Source of the DNA: Salinibacterium amurskyense
GTDB lineage: Bacteria > Actinomycetota > Actinomycetes > Actinomycetales > Microbacteriaceae
Reading direction: 5' to 3'
Assembly (NCBI RefSeq): GCF_002797685.1
Contig: NZ_PGFH01000002.1
Location: 62,001 to 126,000, forward strand
Length of the DNA: 64,000 nt
Shown: positions 32,489 through 43,444 of the stretch, one piece after another
Layout of the letters: the number at the start of each line of letters is the position of its first letter
How positions within the stretch are numbered: position 1 is the stretch's first letter
Made by a program: the position numbers and the translations under genes
The notes under the pieces: generated by a model
The model's database searches: none
Told to the model about the DNA's origin: nothing
Seen by the model: the letters and a program-made list of their open reading frames with translations, nothing else

Positions 32489-33457
32489 TCAGCGCTGAGC
32501 GTCAGAGCTGAGCGCGAGTGCTTCGTCGTGCGCGTTCAACCCGGCGGTGCGTGGGCGATCTCGGCCTCGCGCGAGTTCATCGTTCAGAGTGCGCGCAATG
32601 GTGTCGCGAAGTGGCCGTAGCGTGCCGCCCGCGGCGCGGTAGCGGGCGTTGTTCCGCTGCAGGAAGCCGGCGTCGTTTGCGGGAATCCAGAGGGGCAGTG
32701 AACGTGGTCCCGCCCAATAGTTGATCTCGTGGTCGGTGAGCCACTCGTCATCGCGCTGCTCGAAACCCTCGGTGAAGCCCGCAACGTCAGCGGTTAGCTT
32801 CATGAACTCGTCGAAGGCAACCGAAGTGCCGACGGCGTTCATCGTTCCGGTAGTCCCCTCAAGCCCGGCGTGCACTACCCACCTCGCAAGGTCGTCGACG
32901 TCGATCGCTTGCACCCAGCGGTCTGCAAGGGTCGGGGTGAGGACGCGACCACCACGGTGGAGTCGTGCTGGCCAGTAGCCGAAGCGGTCGGTGGGGTCAC
33001 CGGGGCCCACGATGAGCCCCGGGCGAGGGATGAGAAGGCGCTCGCCGCGGTGGCGGCGGCTCGCTCTCTCCGCGGCGACCTTTGCGTGGGCATAGTCGGC
33101 CATGTCTGTGGGCTCGATGACTCGTGCGCGCTCGTCGGCATCCGGTTCGTCGTTGCGTTCGTAGACGGACACCGTGGAGACGAACGTCCAATGCTCAGCG
33201 CGCGAGCTTAGCGACTGTAGCGCTGACTCCACCTGCTCGGGATCCCGGGAGACCTCGATAACAGCATCCCAGTCGCCCGCCAGATCGTCGTAGGCGTCGG
33301 GCTGTGTGCGATCGGCGCGGACGAGGCGAGCGCTTTTGGGCACCGCACCAGATTCTCCGCGCGCCAAGCAGGTGACGTCGGCCCCACACTGCATTGCGGC
33401 CTGCGCAATTGATCGCCCCAGCCATCCGGTTCCGCCAAGAATCAATACGCGTCGCAT
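32489..33457 (-). CDS. NAD-dependent epimerase/dehydratase-like protein
   Basis: This 322-residue protein starts MRRVLILGGTGWLGRSIAQA, the Rossmann nucleotide-binding loop of extended short-chain dehydrogenases. FVSTVSVYERNDEPDADE and YAHAKVAAE supply the Ser and a Tyr-x-x-x-Lys-like pair (YAHAK), so catalysis is possible. The substrate is unknown; the family includes sugar-nucleotide epimerases and isoflavone-reductase-like proteins. The ATG at 33457 places the glycine loop at residue 8; a start at 33475 would add six residues. It is a single gene with no clear partner. Confidence 0.8.
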   Translation of the reverse strand: MRRVLILGGTGWLGRSIAQAAMQCGADVTCLARGESGAVPKSARLVRADRTQPDAYDDLAGDWDAVIEVSRDPEQVESALQSLSSRAEHWTFVSTVSVYERNDEPDADERARVIEPTDMADYAHAKVAAERASRRHRGERLLIPRPGLIVGPGDPTDRFGYWPARLHRGGRVLTPTLADRWVQAIDVDDLARWVVHAGLEGTTGTMNAVGTSVAFDEFMKLTADVAGFTEGFEQRDDEWLTDHEINYWAGPRSLPLWIPANDAGFLQRNNARYRAAGGTLRPLRDTIARTLNDELARGRDRPRTAGLNAHDEALALSSDAQR

Positions 33458-33551
33458 GGCCCTATGCAACAGCATTCGGCAGTGCAGGTGTTACGTTTTG
33501 AGGTAAAGGTGAGCGTTGCGCGGTTTTTGGCTGCACGCTAACGAGAGCTCG

Positions 33552-35129
33552 ATGCAGAAAGTGGGCCGGATGCGTTTCGCCGCCATCACCGCGTCTGCGC
33601 TGCGACTCTTCGTGCGTCGCTGGGCGCTGGAGGCACTGTGGCTGCTGGGAGCACTCGGGCTCGCGTTGTTCGCCGTCACCTTTCTCGCTGGCACATCAGG
33701 CCGGGGCGAGCTGATTTTTCTTGACGGCGACTCGATGATTGTTCCGCTCGTCTCGCGCTCCATTCTCGAGGGTACTGCGAGCGATTGGGCGATGTCCGCG
33801 GTGCTCTTCGTGCCCGAGACGGTGTCGTTTATCGCTCTCTCGCTGCTCGGGTGGAGTCTGCAGGAATCACAATTTCTGGCTGGCGTCCTGAACTTCGTCG
33901 GGCTCTACCTCGTTTTTCGTGTCGCTGCCGTCACCATCCTTCAGAGTTCGCGGGCAGCACTCGGTGCCACTGCCGCGTTCGCCGTGGTGTGCGTCTTAGC
34001 GTTCACCGAGGGTAACGGTGGCCGCGACAGCCCCGAACTCGCGTCACTGCTGGCAATGACGACTTACTACGCCGCGACCGATCTTGGCGCGTTACTCACT
34101 GTGGGCATTGCGCGTCGCATAATCGGCGGTTGCCCGCAGGAGCGCTCGCTCGTTATCGGCCTATTCGCCCTCGCAGCGCTCTCAACTTTCTCGAATCCGC
34201 TCTATCTGGCCTGGGCGACGGCCCCCCTCGTGGTGATCATCGTCGTCGTCGCCGTGAGCGCAGGCTGGACACGCTCAGCGCAGTGGACACTCATCTCCCT
34301 CGTGGCCGGTTCCGCATTCGGCTACCTGCTGCGCATCCCGCTAGCGCCGTGGATCGTGGCCGACCCAGATAATTACTTTCGGCCGGGCCGTTCGTGGGCA
34401 TCCTTCGGCTATCACTGGGCGCTGCTGGTCGACCGACTCTCTGCGCCGGGTGGCGCTGTCGCGGTTGCTCTGGTCGTTGGCCTTACCGTCCTCGGCGTCT
34501 GGCTAACCCTGCGTTCACTGCGCCACGGAGCGACAGCATCCGCTGTCGTCGCCACATATTCGTGGTTTGCCCCGCTCGCGATTACGGTTGGCTTCATTCT
34601 GCTGGGCACCGAAGCCTCCCGTTATCTGCAGTTGTGGGCCTTCGCTCCGCCGCTCGCGCTCATTGTCTGGATTGCGGATGCCCGACTCACGAATCGCGCG
34701 CCACACTCGTATCGACGGCTGCTGGCTACTGCTGCCGTGCCCGCGCTAGTCGGCGGCATCCTGTTCGCGCTTGCCTTGCCGGCGGCCGCCCCACGAGCAA
34801 CCGAGCACGACACCTCGCTCGCTTGCGCGGTGGACTGGGTGAACACATCAGGCGCGTTAGGTGCCGGTCAGTTCTGGAGTGTTCGCGCCGTCAAGACTCA
34901 TGTGGATGACCCGGCTCAGCTCGTCCAGACCGATTTCGCCCTCCAGGACTATGCGTGGTTGGTCGATCGCTCAGATTTTGATCAGCGCGAGGTGTCGTTT
35001 CTGATCGTTGACGATCAGAGCGCACCATTCACTCTTCCAGTCGCAGCCGAAAAGCTGCCCTCGACCACGATCGACTGCGGCCGCTTTCAGATCATCGACT
35101 ACAGCCCGGCGAGCATTACGCGACCGTAA
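33552..35129 (+). CDS. Polytopic membrane protein of unknown function
   Basis: This protein of about 525 residues has some ten to twelve hydrophobic segments, then a soluble C-terminal part (about residues 415-525). An outer loop near the N-terminus reads FLDGDSMIVPLVSRS, an Asp-rich first-loop layout reminiscent of GT-C glycosyltransferases. I do not recognise the family. Starts at 33552 and 33570 are both possible and neither has a good ribosome binding site. The 3' end overlaps the convergent gene at 35116 by 14 bases. Its outward Cys pair (LACAVDWV, TIDCGRF) could form a disulfide. Confidence 0.7.
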   Translation: MQKVGRMRFAAITASALRLFVRRWALEALWLLGALGLALFAVTFLAGTSGRGELIFLDGDSMIVPLVSRSILEGTASDWAMSAVLFVPETVSFIALSLLGWSLQESQFLAGVLNFVGLYLVFRVAAVTILQSSRAALGATAAFAVVCVLAFTEGNGGRDSPELASLLAMTTYYAATDLGALLTVGIARRIIGGCPQERSLVIGLFALAALSTFSNPLYLAWATAPLVVIIVVVAVSAGWTRSAQWTLISLVAGSAFGYLLRIPLAPWIVADPDNYFRPGRSWASFGYHWALLVDRLSAPGGAVAVALVVGLTVLGVWLTLRSLRHGATASAVVATYSWFAPLAITVGFILLGTEASRYLQLWAFAPPLALIVWIADARLTNRAPHSYRRLLATAAVPALVGGILFALALPAAAPRATEHDTSLACAVDWVNTSGALGAGQFWSVRAVKTHVDDPAQLVQTDFALQDYAWLVDRSDFDQREVSFLIVDDQSAPFTLPVAAEKLPSTTIDCGRFQIIDYSPASITRP

Positions 35130-36147
35130 CGTCGATGAGCACCTTGCCGACGGCTCCGCTCTCGACGAGAGCGTGAGCATCCGCGGTCTGCTCCAGCGAA
35201 AAGCGGTGTAGCGGCAGGCCGGTCTCTTCGCCGATGCCGAGCGCACCATCCGCGAGTGCGATGTTGATGGTGTCGCCCGCGGCACGAATCGCGTCAATGC
35301 CCACGGTGTAGAGCAGCACGAACTGATAGCGCACGTTGAGGGCGAAGTGGCGGCGAACATTGAGCGTCACTTCGTCGCCGCCGTTGTTGGCATAGACAGA
35401 GATGGAGCCGCGGTTGCGGATGACCGCGAGGTCGAGTTCCGCATTCTGGGCGGGGGCGACTTCAACGATCTGATCGACGCCTTCGGGAGCGATCGCGCGG
35501 ATCTGCTCCACAATGTCGGCGTCGGTATACGTGAGAACGTGGTGAGCGCCAGCGGCGACAGCGAGCGCTGCTTTGGTTGGTCCGCTCACGGTCGTGATCA
35601 CGGTCGCACCGGCCCAACGAGCAAGCTGAATGGCGGCATGGCCGACGGCACCGGCTCCACCGGCAACGAGTACGACCTTGTCGCTGAGAGCGGTCGGATG
35701 CAGTTCGTCGGGCCCGTCTTCGGCTACCGTCAGCGCGCGATACGCGGTGATCGCGGGAACCCCCATGGTGGCGCCCTGGTCAAAGCTCGCGCTCGCCGGT
35801 AGCGCGAAAACACGTTCGGCGGGCAGCACAGCCTGCTCTTGGCTCGAGCCGCTGTTCGAGCGCTGGTAGGCCGCAAGGGCGAGCCACACGCGGTCGCCAA
35901 CGCTGACATGCTGCACGTCATCGCCAACTGCTTCAACGATGCCGGCACCATCCTGGCCGGGAACAACCTCATCAAAAGGCAATGCCTGACCGGATGCCGC
36001 ACCGCGCCGTGACTTCCAATCGGTCGGGTTCACCCCGCTCACGACGATCCGCACACGCACCTCTCCGGTTCCGGGTTCGAGCGTGGGCCGCTCAACCAAC
36101 TGAAGTACGGAGGGGTCGCCGGTCTCGCGGTAAACAATTGCTCTCAT
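35116..36147 (-). CDS. NADPH:quinone reductase-like protein
   Basis: The 343-residue zinc-free medium-chain reductase shows MRAIVYRETGDPSVLQLVE at the start, SGVNPTDWKSRRG, VPGQDGAGIVEAVG and the NADPH loop VLVAGGAGAVGHAAIQLARW. These are quinone oxidoreductase (QorA/zeta-crystallin) features, so one substrate class is quinones or enones. It is transcribed alone. The stop codon lies inside the convergent membrane-protein gene. Family assignment is strong; the substrate is open. Confidence 0.87.
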   Translation of the reverse strand: MRAIVYRETGDPSVLQLVERPTLEPGTGEVRVRIVVSGVNPTDWKSRRGAASGQALPFDEVVPGQDGAGIVEAVGDDVQHVSVGDRVWLALAAYQRSNSGSSQEQAVLPAERVFALPASASFDQGATMGVPAITAYRALTVAEDGPDELHPTALSDKVVLVAGGAGAVGHAAIQLARWAGATVITTVSGPTKAALAVAAGAHHVLTYTDADIVEQIRAIAPEGVDQIVEVAPAQNAELDLAVIRNRGSISVYANNGGDEVTLNVRRHFALNVRYQFVLLYTVGIDAIRAAGDTINIALADGALGIGEETGLPLHRFSLEQTADAHALVESGAVGKVLIDVTVA

Positions 36148-36243
36148 GCCTAGGTCAACAGGGCGGCGCCCCCGCAGAATTCCGAAACTCAGAAGATCAG
36201 CATCCGAATTCCGGCTGGCGTTCGCCGCGGCACGCGAGAAAAT

Positions 36244-37020
36244 CTAGTGCCCGGGGATCGCACTCCACGGTGCCCGCATGGTGCGCACGAAGGAGTACAT
36301 CACGAGGGTGGGGTGGTGGTGTTCGAGGGCGTAGAAGATGCGCTCGCCGCTGAGGGTGACGCCGATGGTCTCCCACATCTTGGCTTCAGTGCCCTTGTCG
36401 AGCTGCAGCAGATCGGCGTACTTGTCGTCGAGCAGAGCAACGCCAGCGGTCACGATCTCCCACGCGATTCCTTCGCCCCAGAGCTTCTTAGCCGACTCGT
36501 AAACCGGGTCGGTGGGGTTGATCGGGTCGTGTTCGCCAGCGGGCAGCGGGATCGTGTATTCGGCGACCATCGCGGCTTGGTCGTCGGCGAACCAGCGCAG
36601 CACGATCTTCACGGCGCGGGTGGTGCTGAGGGGGGAAAGCAGCGGAGCGAGATCAGCGGGAAGCTCGATCATTTCGGCCGTCAACACCTCAACCGAGGGC
36701 GTGTAGCCCATGCGCGCGAGCACTTCGCCATACGAGACACTCGCCTCGAAGCGCGCGCTCAATCGCAGAGCCACCGGGTCAACGACGGTCGCGGCACCCT
36801 GGCTACGAATCACAATTCCCTGACGCTCCAACTGCGCGAGCGCCACCCGAACTTGCGGGCGGCTGCAGTTCAACCACTCGGCAAGCTTGAGCTCGCCGGG
36901 CAGCAGAAAGTTGGAGTCGCGGGCCGCTTCCCGCACATGACGAAGCACGCCACTGAGAATTCGCTCGTCTTCTGTGAGCGAACCGGTGACGATGCGGCCT
37001 TCGGGGACCGTAATTTCCAT
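36244..37020 (-). CDS. GntR-family regulator with UTRA domain
   Basis: This 258-residue protein has an N-terminal winged helix (FLLPGELKLAEWLNCSRPQV followed by RVALAQLERQGIV) and a UTRA ligand domain (VEYTIPLPAGEHDP, LLDDKYADLLQL). HutC-type GntR proteins have this build. It starts eight bases after kbl, so it is the third gene of a tdh-kbl-gntR operon. A likely target is CACTTGTTTACAAGTG at 39381-39396 between tdh and the divergent amidohydrolase operon. The inducer could be threonine, aminoketobutyrate or the imported substrate. Confidence 0.87.
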   Translation of the reverse strand: MEITVPEGRIVTGSLTEDERILSGVLRHVREAARDSNFLLPGELKLAEWLNCSRPQVRVALAQLERQGIVIRSQGAATVVDPVALRLSARFEASVSYGEVLARMGYTPSVEVLTAEMIELPADLAPLLSPLSTTRAVKIVLRWFADDQAAMVAEYTIPLPAGEHDPINPTDPVYESAKKLWGEGIAWEIVTAGVALLDDKYADLLQLDKGTEAKMWETIGVTLSGERIFYALEHHHPTLVMYSFVRTMRAPWSAIPGH

Positions 37021-37028
37021 GTGCGCTC

Positions 37029-38210
<1,182 letters not shown>

Positions 38211-38260
38211 GATGTGCTCCTGAAAGTTGTGGGGTGGGCCGCTGGCGAAAGCGACGGGCG

Positions 38261-39286
38261 CTACGACCAGTCGATGATGACCTTGCCGCCGTTTCCGCGG
38301 CGAGCGGTCGCGAACGCTTCTTCCCACTGTTCGGCGGGGAAGCGGTCGGTGACCACGGCAGAGACATCCAAACCGGTGTGCACCATGGCGTTCATGGCGT
38401 ACCAGGTCTCGAACATTTCGCGGCCGTAGATGCCCTTGATGGTGATCATGTGGGTCACGACGGTGGCCCAGTCGATGCCGATGGGTTCGGCGGGCAGGCC
38501 GAGCATCGCAATGCGGCCGCCCTGGTTCATGTTGCTGATCATCTCGGGAAGCGCGGTGGGGTGACCGCTCATTTCGAGCCCGATGTCGAAGCCCTCTTTC
38601 ATGCCGAGCTGTTCTTGCGCTTCAGCGATGCGGGTCGTCGAGACGTTGATCGCGAGGTCGACGCCCATGTCGCGGGCGAGCTGCAGGCGTTCTTCATTCA
38701 CGTCGGTCATCACGATGTGGCGGGCGCCAATGTGGCGAGCAACTTTCGCGGCCATAAGCCCGATTGGCCCGGCACCCGTGATGAGCACGTCTTCGCCGAC
38801 CATCGGAAACGAGAGTGCGGTGTGCACGGCGTTGCCGAGGGGGTCGAAGATGGCGGCAAGCTCGGGGTCGATGTCGAGTGGATGCGCCCAGACGTTCTGT
38901 TCGGGAATCACGACGAACTCGGCGAAGGCGCCGTCGCGGTTTACACCAATGCTTGAAGTGAATTTGCAGAGGTGGCGGCGGCCGGCGCGACAGTTGCGAC
39001 AGTGGCCGCATACGACGTGGCCTTCGCCGGAGACGAGGGCACCGACCTCGACCGAGGTCACTCCTTCGCCCAGCTCAACAACGTGGCCTGAGAACTCGTG
39101 GCCGGGAATGAGCGGTGCATTGATGGCGCCGGCGGCCCACGCATCCCACGATTCAATATGCAGGTCAGTGCCGCAAATCCCGGTGCGGGCAACCCTGATT
39201 TTTACCTCGCCACGACCGGGCGTTGGTTCGGGGCGTTCGGCCAATACGAGGCCTGGTCCGGCCTTGTCCTTGTAGAGGGCTTTCAT
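38261..39286 (-). CDS. tdh: L-threonine 3-dehydrogenase
   Basis: Tdh oxidises L-threonine with NAD to 2-amino-3-ketobutyrate. The 341 residues show the catalytic zinc region [15 protein letters not shown] and [15 protein letters not shown], the structural zinc cysteines [15 protein letters not shown], and the NAD loop [20 protein letters not shown]. The length and Cys pattern match Escherichia coli-type Tdh. AGAGGAA precedes the ATG. It is the first gene of the tdh-kbl-gntR operon. The divergent gene is an amidohydrolase with a peptide importer. Confidence 0.95.
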   Translation of the reverse strand: MKALYKDKAGPGLVLAERPEPTPGRGEVKIRVARTGICGTDLHIESWDAWAAGAINAPLIPGHEFSGHVVELGEGVTSVEVGALVSGEGHVVCGHCRNCRAGRRHLCKFTSSIGVNRDGAFAEFVVIPEQNVWAHPLDIDPELAAIFDPLGNAVHTALSFPMVGEDVLITGAGPIGLMAAKVARHIGARHIVMTDVNEERLQLARDMGVDLAINVSTTRIAEAQEQLGMKEGFDIGLEMSGHPTALPEMISNMNQGGRIAMLGLPAEPIGIDWATVVTHMITIKGIYGREMFETWYAMNAMVHTGLDVSAVVTDRFPAEQWEEAFATARRGNGGKVIIDWS

Positions 39287-39380
39287 CGTTGATTCCTCTC
39301 AGGCGGCGCGACATGGCGCGTGGTGTGCGCTTGTGGCGCACCTCATTCGACGTGTCCGCTGCTGTGTTTCAGGGTACCGC

Positions 39381-39396
39381 CACTTGTTTACAAGTG
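39381..39396. promoter_or_regulatory. Candidate GntR operator between tdh and the amidohydrolase operon
   Basis: CACTTGTTTACAAGTG has perfect 7-base arms around TT. The core GTTTAC fits the GT-N-AC pattern of HutC-type GntR sites. On the plus strand TTTACA (39387-39392) with TAGCGT (39409-39414) could be a promoter with a 16-base spacer, so the site would cover its -35 box. Confidence 0.6.
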
Positions 39397-39444
39397 CGAC
39401 TCTTCTGCTAGCGTCATACAAATCATAAGTTGAAGGAGCCATTC

Positions 39445-40677
39445 GTGACCGAAATATCCCAGCGCATCGAGGGAATATCGCTATGGGATGGTACGGCCGC
39501 GCACGGCATTGGTTCCCTCAGCTGGACAGGTGACCGGATCGACGCGGTAGAAACCGTGAACGACGCCACGGCCACCGACTCGGATGCCGCAACCACGGCA
39601 TCCGAATACAGCGTGATTCCGGGCCTCATTGACACCCACGTTCACCTCGGCGGCTATGCCGGACCAGACAAGGTGGACTGGGTTTCGTGGCCACTCATGA
39701 CGCCGTGGGAAGAACAGGTTTTCCATATCGCGGCAAACGCCCATCAGGCTGCCCGCAACGGCGTCACGACGCTGCGCGATCTCGCCGGCGACGGTCGCCA
39801 ACTGGCCGTCAAGCGCGCTTTCGATCAGGGTATTCAGCAGGGCCCGCGCATTCTCGTGCACGGCCCCGTAGGCATGACGGCGGGCCACGGCGATCTCTTC
39901 ATCCCGCCGCACTACCCGCACCGCACGCCCACCGCGGATAGCCCAGACGAGTGCCGCAAGCTTGTGCGCGAATACGCTCGCGCCGGTGTTGACGGCATCA
40001 AGATCTTCACCAGCGGCGGCGTTCTTTCGACCGGCGACAAGGTCGGCTGGCGCAATCAGACCACCGCCGAAATCGAGACAACCCTCGACGAAGCTCACGC
40101 TCTCGGCCTCAAGGTTGCCGCGCACAGTCACTCCACCGAGGGCAACCAGATTGCCTTGGATGCCGGAGTCGACTCCCTTGAACACGGCACCGGCATCACC
40201 GAGGAGCAATGGCCAACACTGCTCGAGCGCAACATCTCGGTGGCTCCCACGCTCATGATCAACGACGTGATTGCCGAAGCCCGCATCCCGGTCTCGGCTG
40301 AAGCGCAAGAAAAGGCGCAGGCCGTTGTGCTCGAGCGCAACACCAACTTTGCTGCCGCAGGTCGCGCCGGAGTGCGCTTCGTGCTCGGCACCGATGCCAA
40401 TGGCATCTTCGTGAAATTCGGCGATCAGATGGAAGAAGTGCGTCTGATGGCCGAGATGTTTGGATGGAGCGCAGAACGTGCGCTGCAGTCCGCGACCTCG
40501 GATGCCGCCGACGCAATCGGCCTGGCAGACAAGGTCGGAACCCTCGCGGCCGGATGGGGCGCTGACTTTGTCGTGCTCAAGGGTCGTCCGTGGGAAGACA
40601 TCACTCAGCTTCGTACCGAAAACATCGTCGCGGTTGTCTCGCGCGGTGTCGTCGTGTTCGGAGAACTCCCGCAGTAA
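39445..40677 (+). CDS. Amidohydrolase, imidazolonepropionase/prolidase-like
   Basis: This 410-residue metal-dependent hydrolase shows the metal motif GLIDTHVHLGG, a probable carboxylated lysine in DGIKIFTSGGV, His in VAAHSHSTEGN and DSLEHGTGI, and the catalytic Asp in LGTDANG. This set places it in the amidohydrolase subtype that includes Xaa-Pro or Xaa-Arg dipeptidases. AAGGAG six bases before GTG 39445 fixes the start. It precedes an oligopeptide ABC importer on the same strand, so it probably cleaves the imported compound in the cytoplasm. The exact substrate is unknown. Confidence 0.87.
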   Translation: MTEISQRIEGISLWDGTAAHGIGSLSWTGDRIDAVETVNDATATDSDAATTASEYSVIPGLIDTHVHLGGYAGPDKVDWVSWPLMTPWEEQVFHIAANAHQAARNGVTTLRDLAGDGRQLAVKRAFDQGIQQGPRILVHGPVGMTAGHGDLFIPPHYPHRTPTADSPDECRKLVREYARAGVDGIKIFTSGGVLSTGDKVGWRNQTTAEIETTLDEAHALGLKVAAHSHSTEGNQIALDAGVDSLEHGTGITEEQWPTLLERNISVAPTLMINDVIAEARIPVSAEAQEKAQAVVLERNTNFAAAGRAGVRFVLGTDANGIFVKFGDQMEEVRLMAEMFGWSAERALQSATSDAADAIGLADKVGTLAAGWGADFVVLKGRPWEDITQLRTENIVAVVSRGVVVFGELPQ

Positions 40678-40820
40678 TCGCGTCACCAGCGTCACCAGTA
40701 CGACTACCTCCAGTAGTAACCGCATCACGGCATGACCAGCACCACCAGCATCCGCATCACATTCCGCAGTACCACCGCAACGCTCACCACGTTGCGTCGA
40801 CAGCACTGAAAGGACCGAGT
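40678..40820 (+). other. C-rich, G-poor spacer between amidohydrolase and transporter genes
   Basis: This 143-base gap has repeated CACCAG-type units and many more C than G on the plus strand. A short hairpin CAACG-CTCACCA-CGTTG lies near its end. No gene is seen. The composition is like a Rho loading (rut) site, so the gap may set the ratio of enzyme to transporter. Confidence 0.4.
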
Positions 40821-42407
40821 ATGAACTCCCCGAAAAACCGAGTACTTCGCTGGGGCATTGCCCCGGTCGGAGCGCTTGCCGCACTGGGCCTGTTGGCCTC
40901 TTGCGCGGCAGGGCCAGCCGCTTCGCCCAAGACGGATATCACGATGGCAGTCACGGGCGACCCCGTGTGCCTCGACCCTCAGCAGGTCACCCTCACCACC
41001 GCGCTCAACATTGGCCGCCAGGTTGTTGACTCGCTCATTGATCAGGATGCTGAAACCGGCGAACTGGTGCCGTGGCTCGCAGAGAGCTGGGAAACCAACG
41101 ATGACCTCACCGAGTTCACTTTCGAACTGCGCGATGACGTCACCTTCAGCGATGAGACCGCGCTGACCGCAGACACCGTGGTCAAGAACCTCGACGCTCT
41201 CTTCGAGATGGGTTCCACCGCATCCCTCGCCTCGCAGTACCTCGCCGGTTACGAAGGCAGCACCGCTGTCGACGAGAACACGGTAACCGTGAACTTCGAG
41301 TCGTCGAACGCTCAGTTCTTGCAGGGCGCAAGCACCATCACGCTCGGCCTCGTTTCTGACGCCACCACCGAGCTCAGCCCCGAAGACCGTTGCCAGACTG
41401 TCGTCGGCACTGGTCCCTTCACGATTGACTCCTACGTGGCTAACGACTCCGTCGTGATCGCCAAGCGTGTCGGTTACGACTGGGCATCCGAACTTCGCGG
41501 CCACAGCGGTGAAGCACTCGTTGACACCGTCACGTTCCCGATCACGCCTGAGGCAGGCGTGCGCACCGGTGGACTCCAGACCGGCGAATTCGACATCATT
41601 CAGGATCTTCCTGCTGTAGATGAGACCCGCTTCGACACCGCGGACTACAACATCTACGCTCGCGGAAACCCCGGAATGCCCACGAGCCTCGTGCCCAACA
41701 CCACGCGTCCCGTCGTCAGCGACGAGATCGTGCGTAAGGCAATGCTGCTCGCTACCGACCGTGCAGAAATCACCGCCCTCACCGGTTCGTCGCAGTCACA
41801 GCCCGCGTCGAGCGCGCTGAGCTCCGCTACTCCTGGCTACAGCAGCCAGGAAGACGCCATGGCCTACGACCTCGATGCAGCCACCGCGTTGCTCGACGAC
41901 AACGGTTGGGTAGTCGGCTCCGACGGCATCCGCGAGAAGGACGGCCAGCGACTCACCATGAGCGTTACCGCCTTCTACGGCCAGGATGTTCTTGAGGCAA
42001 CTCAGATTCAGCTCGCTAAGGCTGGCATTGACCTGCAGCTAAACATCGTGACCGCTGGAGACTTCTTCGGAGCCATCGCGACCGGTGACTACGACTTCTT
42101 GAGCGCTAGCCTTACGCGCACTGACCCCGACGTTTTGCGGGTCACGTTCTCGAAGGATGCCGTCTCGAAGTGGGCCATCATCGATGACGCTGAACTGGAA
42201 TCGCTCCTCACCGAGCAGGCCAGCACGGCAGACACCACCGAGCGCACGGCACTCATCGCCGAAATTCAGGAGATGATTATTGACCGTGCGTACCTGATCC
42301 CGCTTCTCGAAGTCGCTCAGGTGCACGCCTCAACCGCCAACGTTTCTGGTCTGACCTTCGACTCGTCGTCGCGACTGATCATGTACGACGTCAGCGTCTC
42401 GGAATAA
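40821..42407 (+). CDS. Oligopeptide ABC transporter, substrate-binding lipoprotein
   Basis: This 528-residue family-5 binding protein has a lipoprotein signal (LLASCAAG, lipidated Cys about residue 28). The body shows TMAVTGDPVCLDPQQVTLTT split by TDI, WLAESWETNDDLTEFTFELR, VGTGPFTIDSYV and TVDNN-like C-terminal lobes (TALLDDNGWVVG). Such proteins bind di/oligopeptides, nickel or other compounds. AAAGGA precedes ATG 40821. Three transporter genes follow and overlap, giving a complete importer. Confidence 0.9.
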   Translation: MNSPKNRVLRWGIAPVGALAALGLLASCAAGPAASPKTDITMAVTGDPVCLDPQQVTLTTALNIGRQVVDSLIDQDAETGELVPWLAESWETNDDLTEFTFELRDDVTFSDETALTADTVVKNLDALFEMGSTASLASQYLAGYEGSTAVDENTVTVNFESSNAQFLQGASTITLGLVSDATTELSPEDRCQTVVGTGPFTIDSYVANDSVVIAKRVGYDWASELRGHSGEALVDTVTFPITPEAGVRTGGLQTGEFDIIQDLPAVDETRFDTADYNIYARGNPGMPTSLVPNTTRPVVSDEIVRKAMLLATDRAEITALTGSSQSQPASSALSSATPGYSSQEDAMAYDLDAATALLDDNGWVVGSDGIREKDGQRLTMSVTAFYGQDVLEATQIQLAKAGIDLQLNIVTAGDFFGAIATGDYDFLSASLTRTDPDVLRVTFSKDAVSKWAIIDDAELESLLTEQASTADTTERTALIAEIQEMIIDRAYLIPLLEVAQVHASTANVSGLTFDSSSRLIMYDVSVSE

Positions 42408-42448
42408 CTCTCACTAGGTGATGTGACCAGCATGAAAGAGCGTCAGTC

Positions 42449-43444
42449 GTGACACAGGTGAAAGCCTGGGCAGGCTACTTGCTGCCCAAACTCGGACAGT
42501 TCCTGTTCGTTGTTGTGGCTACCTACACGCTCGTTTTCGTGCTGGTCCATTTCCTGCCCGGTGACCCGTTGATCGCCGCCCTTGCAGCAAAGGGCGGCGC
42601 ATCAACGGTCATCGATCCCGCTGAGCTCGACGCCTTGCGCGTGCAGTACGGCCTCGACGGAACACTCTGGCAGCAGTACTTCGGCCACCTCATCGCGGCG
42701 GCTCGGGGTGACCTCGGCGTCTCCATCTCGACCGGTGTTCCCGTAACCGAGATGATCGCCCGAGCCTTCCCCTTCAGCGTGCAGATCGCCTCGCTCGCGC
42801 TGCTCTTCGGCGTCACCTCCGCCGTTCTCATCACCTTCTTGGCCTACGCCGCACCATGGCCGTGGCTACGTCAACTGCTGCTGCAGATTCCACCATTCGG
42901 GATCGCTGTGCCCGCCTTCTTGAGCGGCCTGCTGTTGATCAGCGTCTTCGCTTTCACTCTCGGCTGGCTACCCTCGGCCGGCGCTCGCAGCTTCGACGCC
43001 GCCATCCTGCCCGCGATCACCCTCGCCCTGCCCGTCGGCGCTCTCTTCTTCCAGGTCTTCTCGTCTGCCGTGCTCGAAGCCCAGAACAGTCCCTATGTCT
43101 TCACGGCCGTCGCGAAGGGTGTACCTCCGCGCCGCATCTTCACGAAGCACTTGCTGCGGAACGCACTGCTGCCCTCCATTACGATTCTCGGCTTGCTCAT
43201 CGGCTACTTGGCCGGCGGAACCGCCGTCGTCGAGACCGTCTTCTCGCGAGACGGAATCGGCCGCATGACCGTCAATGCCGTGCTCGCTCGCGACATCAAT
43301 GTCATCCAGGGCGTCGTACTGCTGGTGGGCGCGATCTATGCGCTCGTCAACCTGCTCGTGGATGTCGCCTACGGCTTCATTGATCCGCGAACGCGCATCG
43401 GTGGCGGGGTTCCCTCGCGCGCTCGACTGGGGGCGAAGAAGTGA
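42449..43444 (+). CDS. Oligopeptide ABC transporter permease, DppB type
   Basis: This 331-residue permease has six membrane helices. It shows FVLVHFLPGDPLIAALA near the N-terminus, DLGVSISTGVPVTEMIARAF, the EAA loop VFTAVAKGVPPRRIFTKHLL, and GGTAVVETVFSRDGIGRM, all typical of DppB/OppB. It starts with GTG, and its TGA overlaps the GTG of the next permease (GTGA). The pair forms the membrane channel of the importer. Confidence 0.92.
   Translation: MTQVKAWAGYLLPKLGQFLFVVVATYTLVFVLVHFLPGDPLIAALAAKGGASTVIDPAELDALRVQYGLDGTLWQQYFGHLIAAARGDLGVSISTGVPVTEMIARAFPFSVQIASLALLFGVTSAVLITFLAYAAPWPWLRQLLLQIPPFGIAVPAFLSGLLLISVFAFTLGWLPSAGARSFDAAILPAITLALPVGALFFQVFSSAVLEAQNSPYVFTAVAKGVPPRRIFTKHLLRNALLPSITILGLLIGYLAGGTAVVETVFSRDGIGRMTVNAVLARDINVIQGVVLLVGAIYALVNLLVDVAYGFIDPRTRIGGGVPSRARLGAKK

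Noticed and set aside
40590-40820. Upstream in-frame start for the oligopeptide-binding protein
   Set aside because: It would overlap the amidohydrolase gene and place the lipoprotein signal about 100 residues inside. AAAGGA supports ATG 40821.
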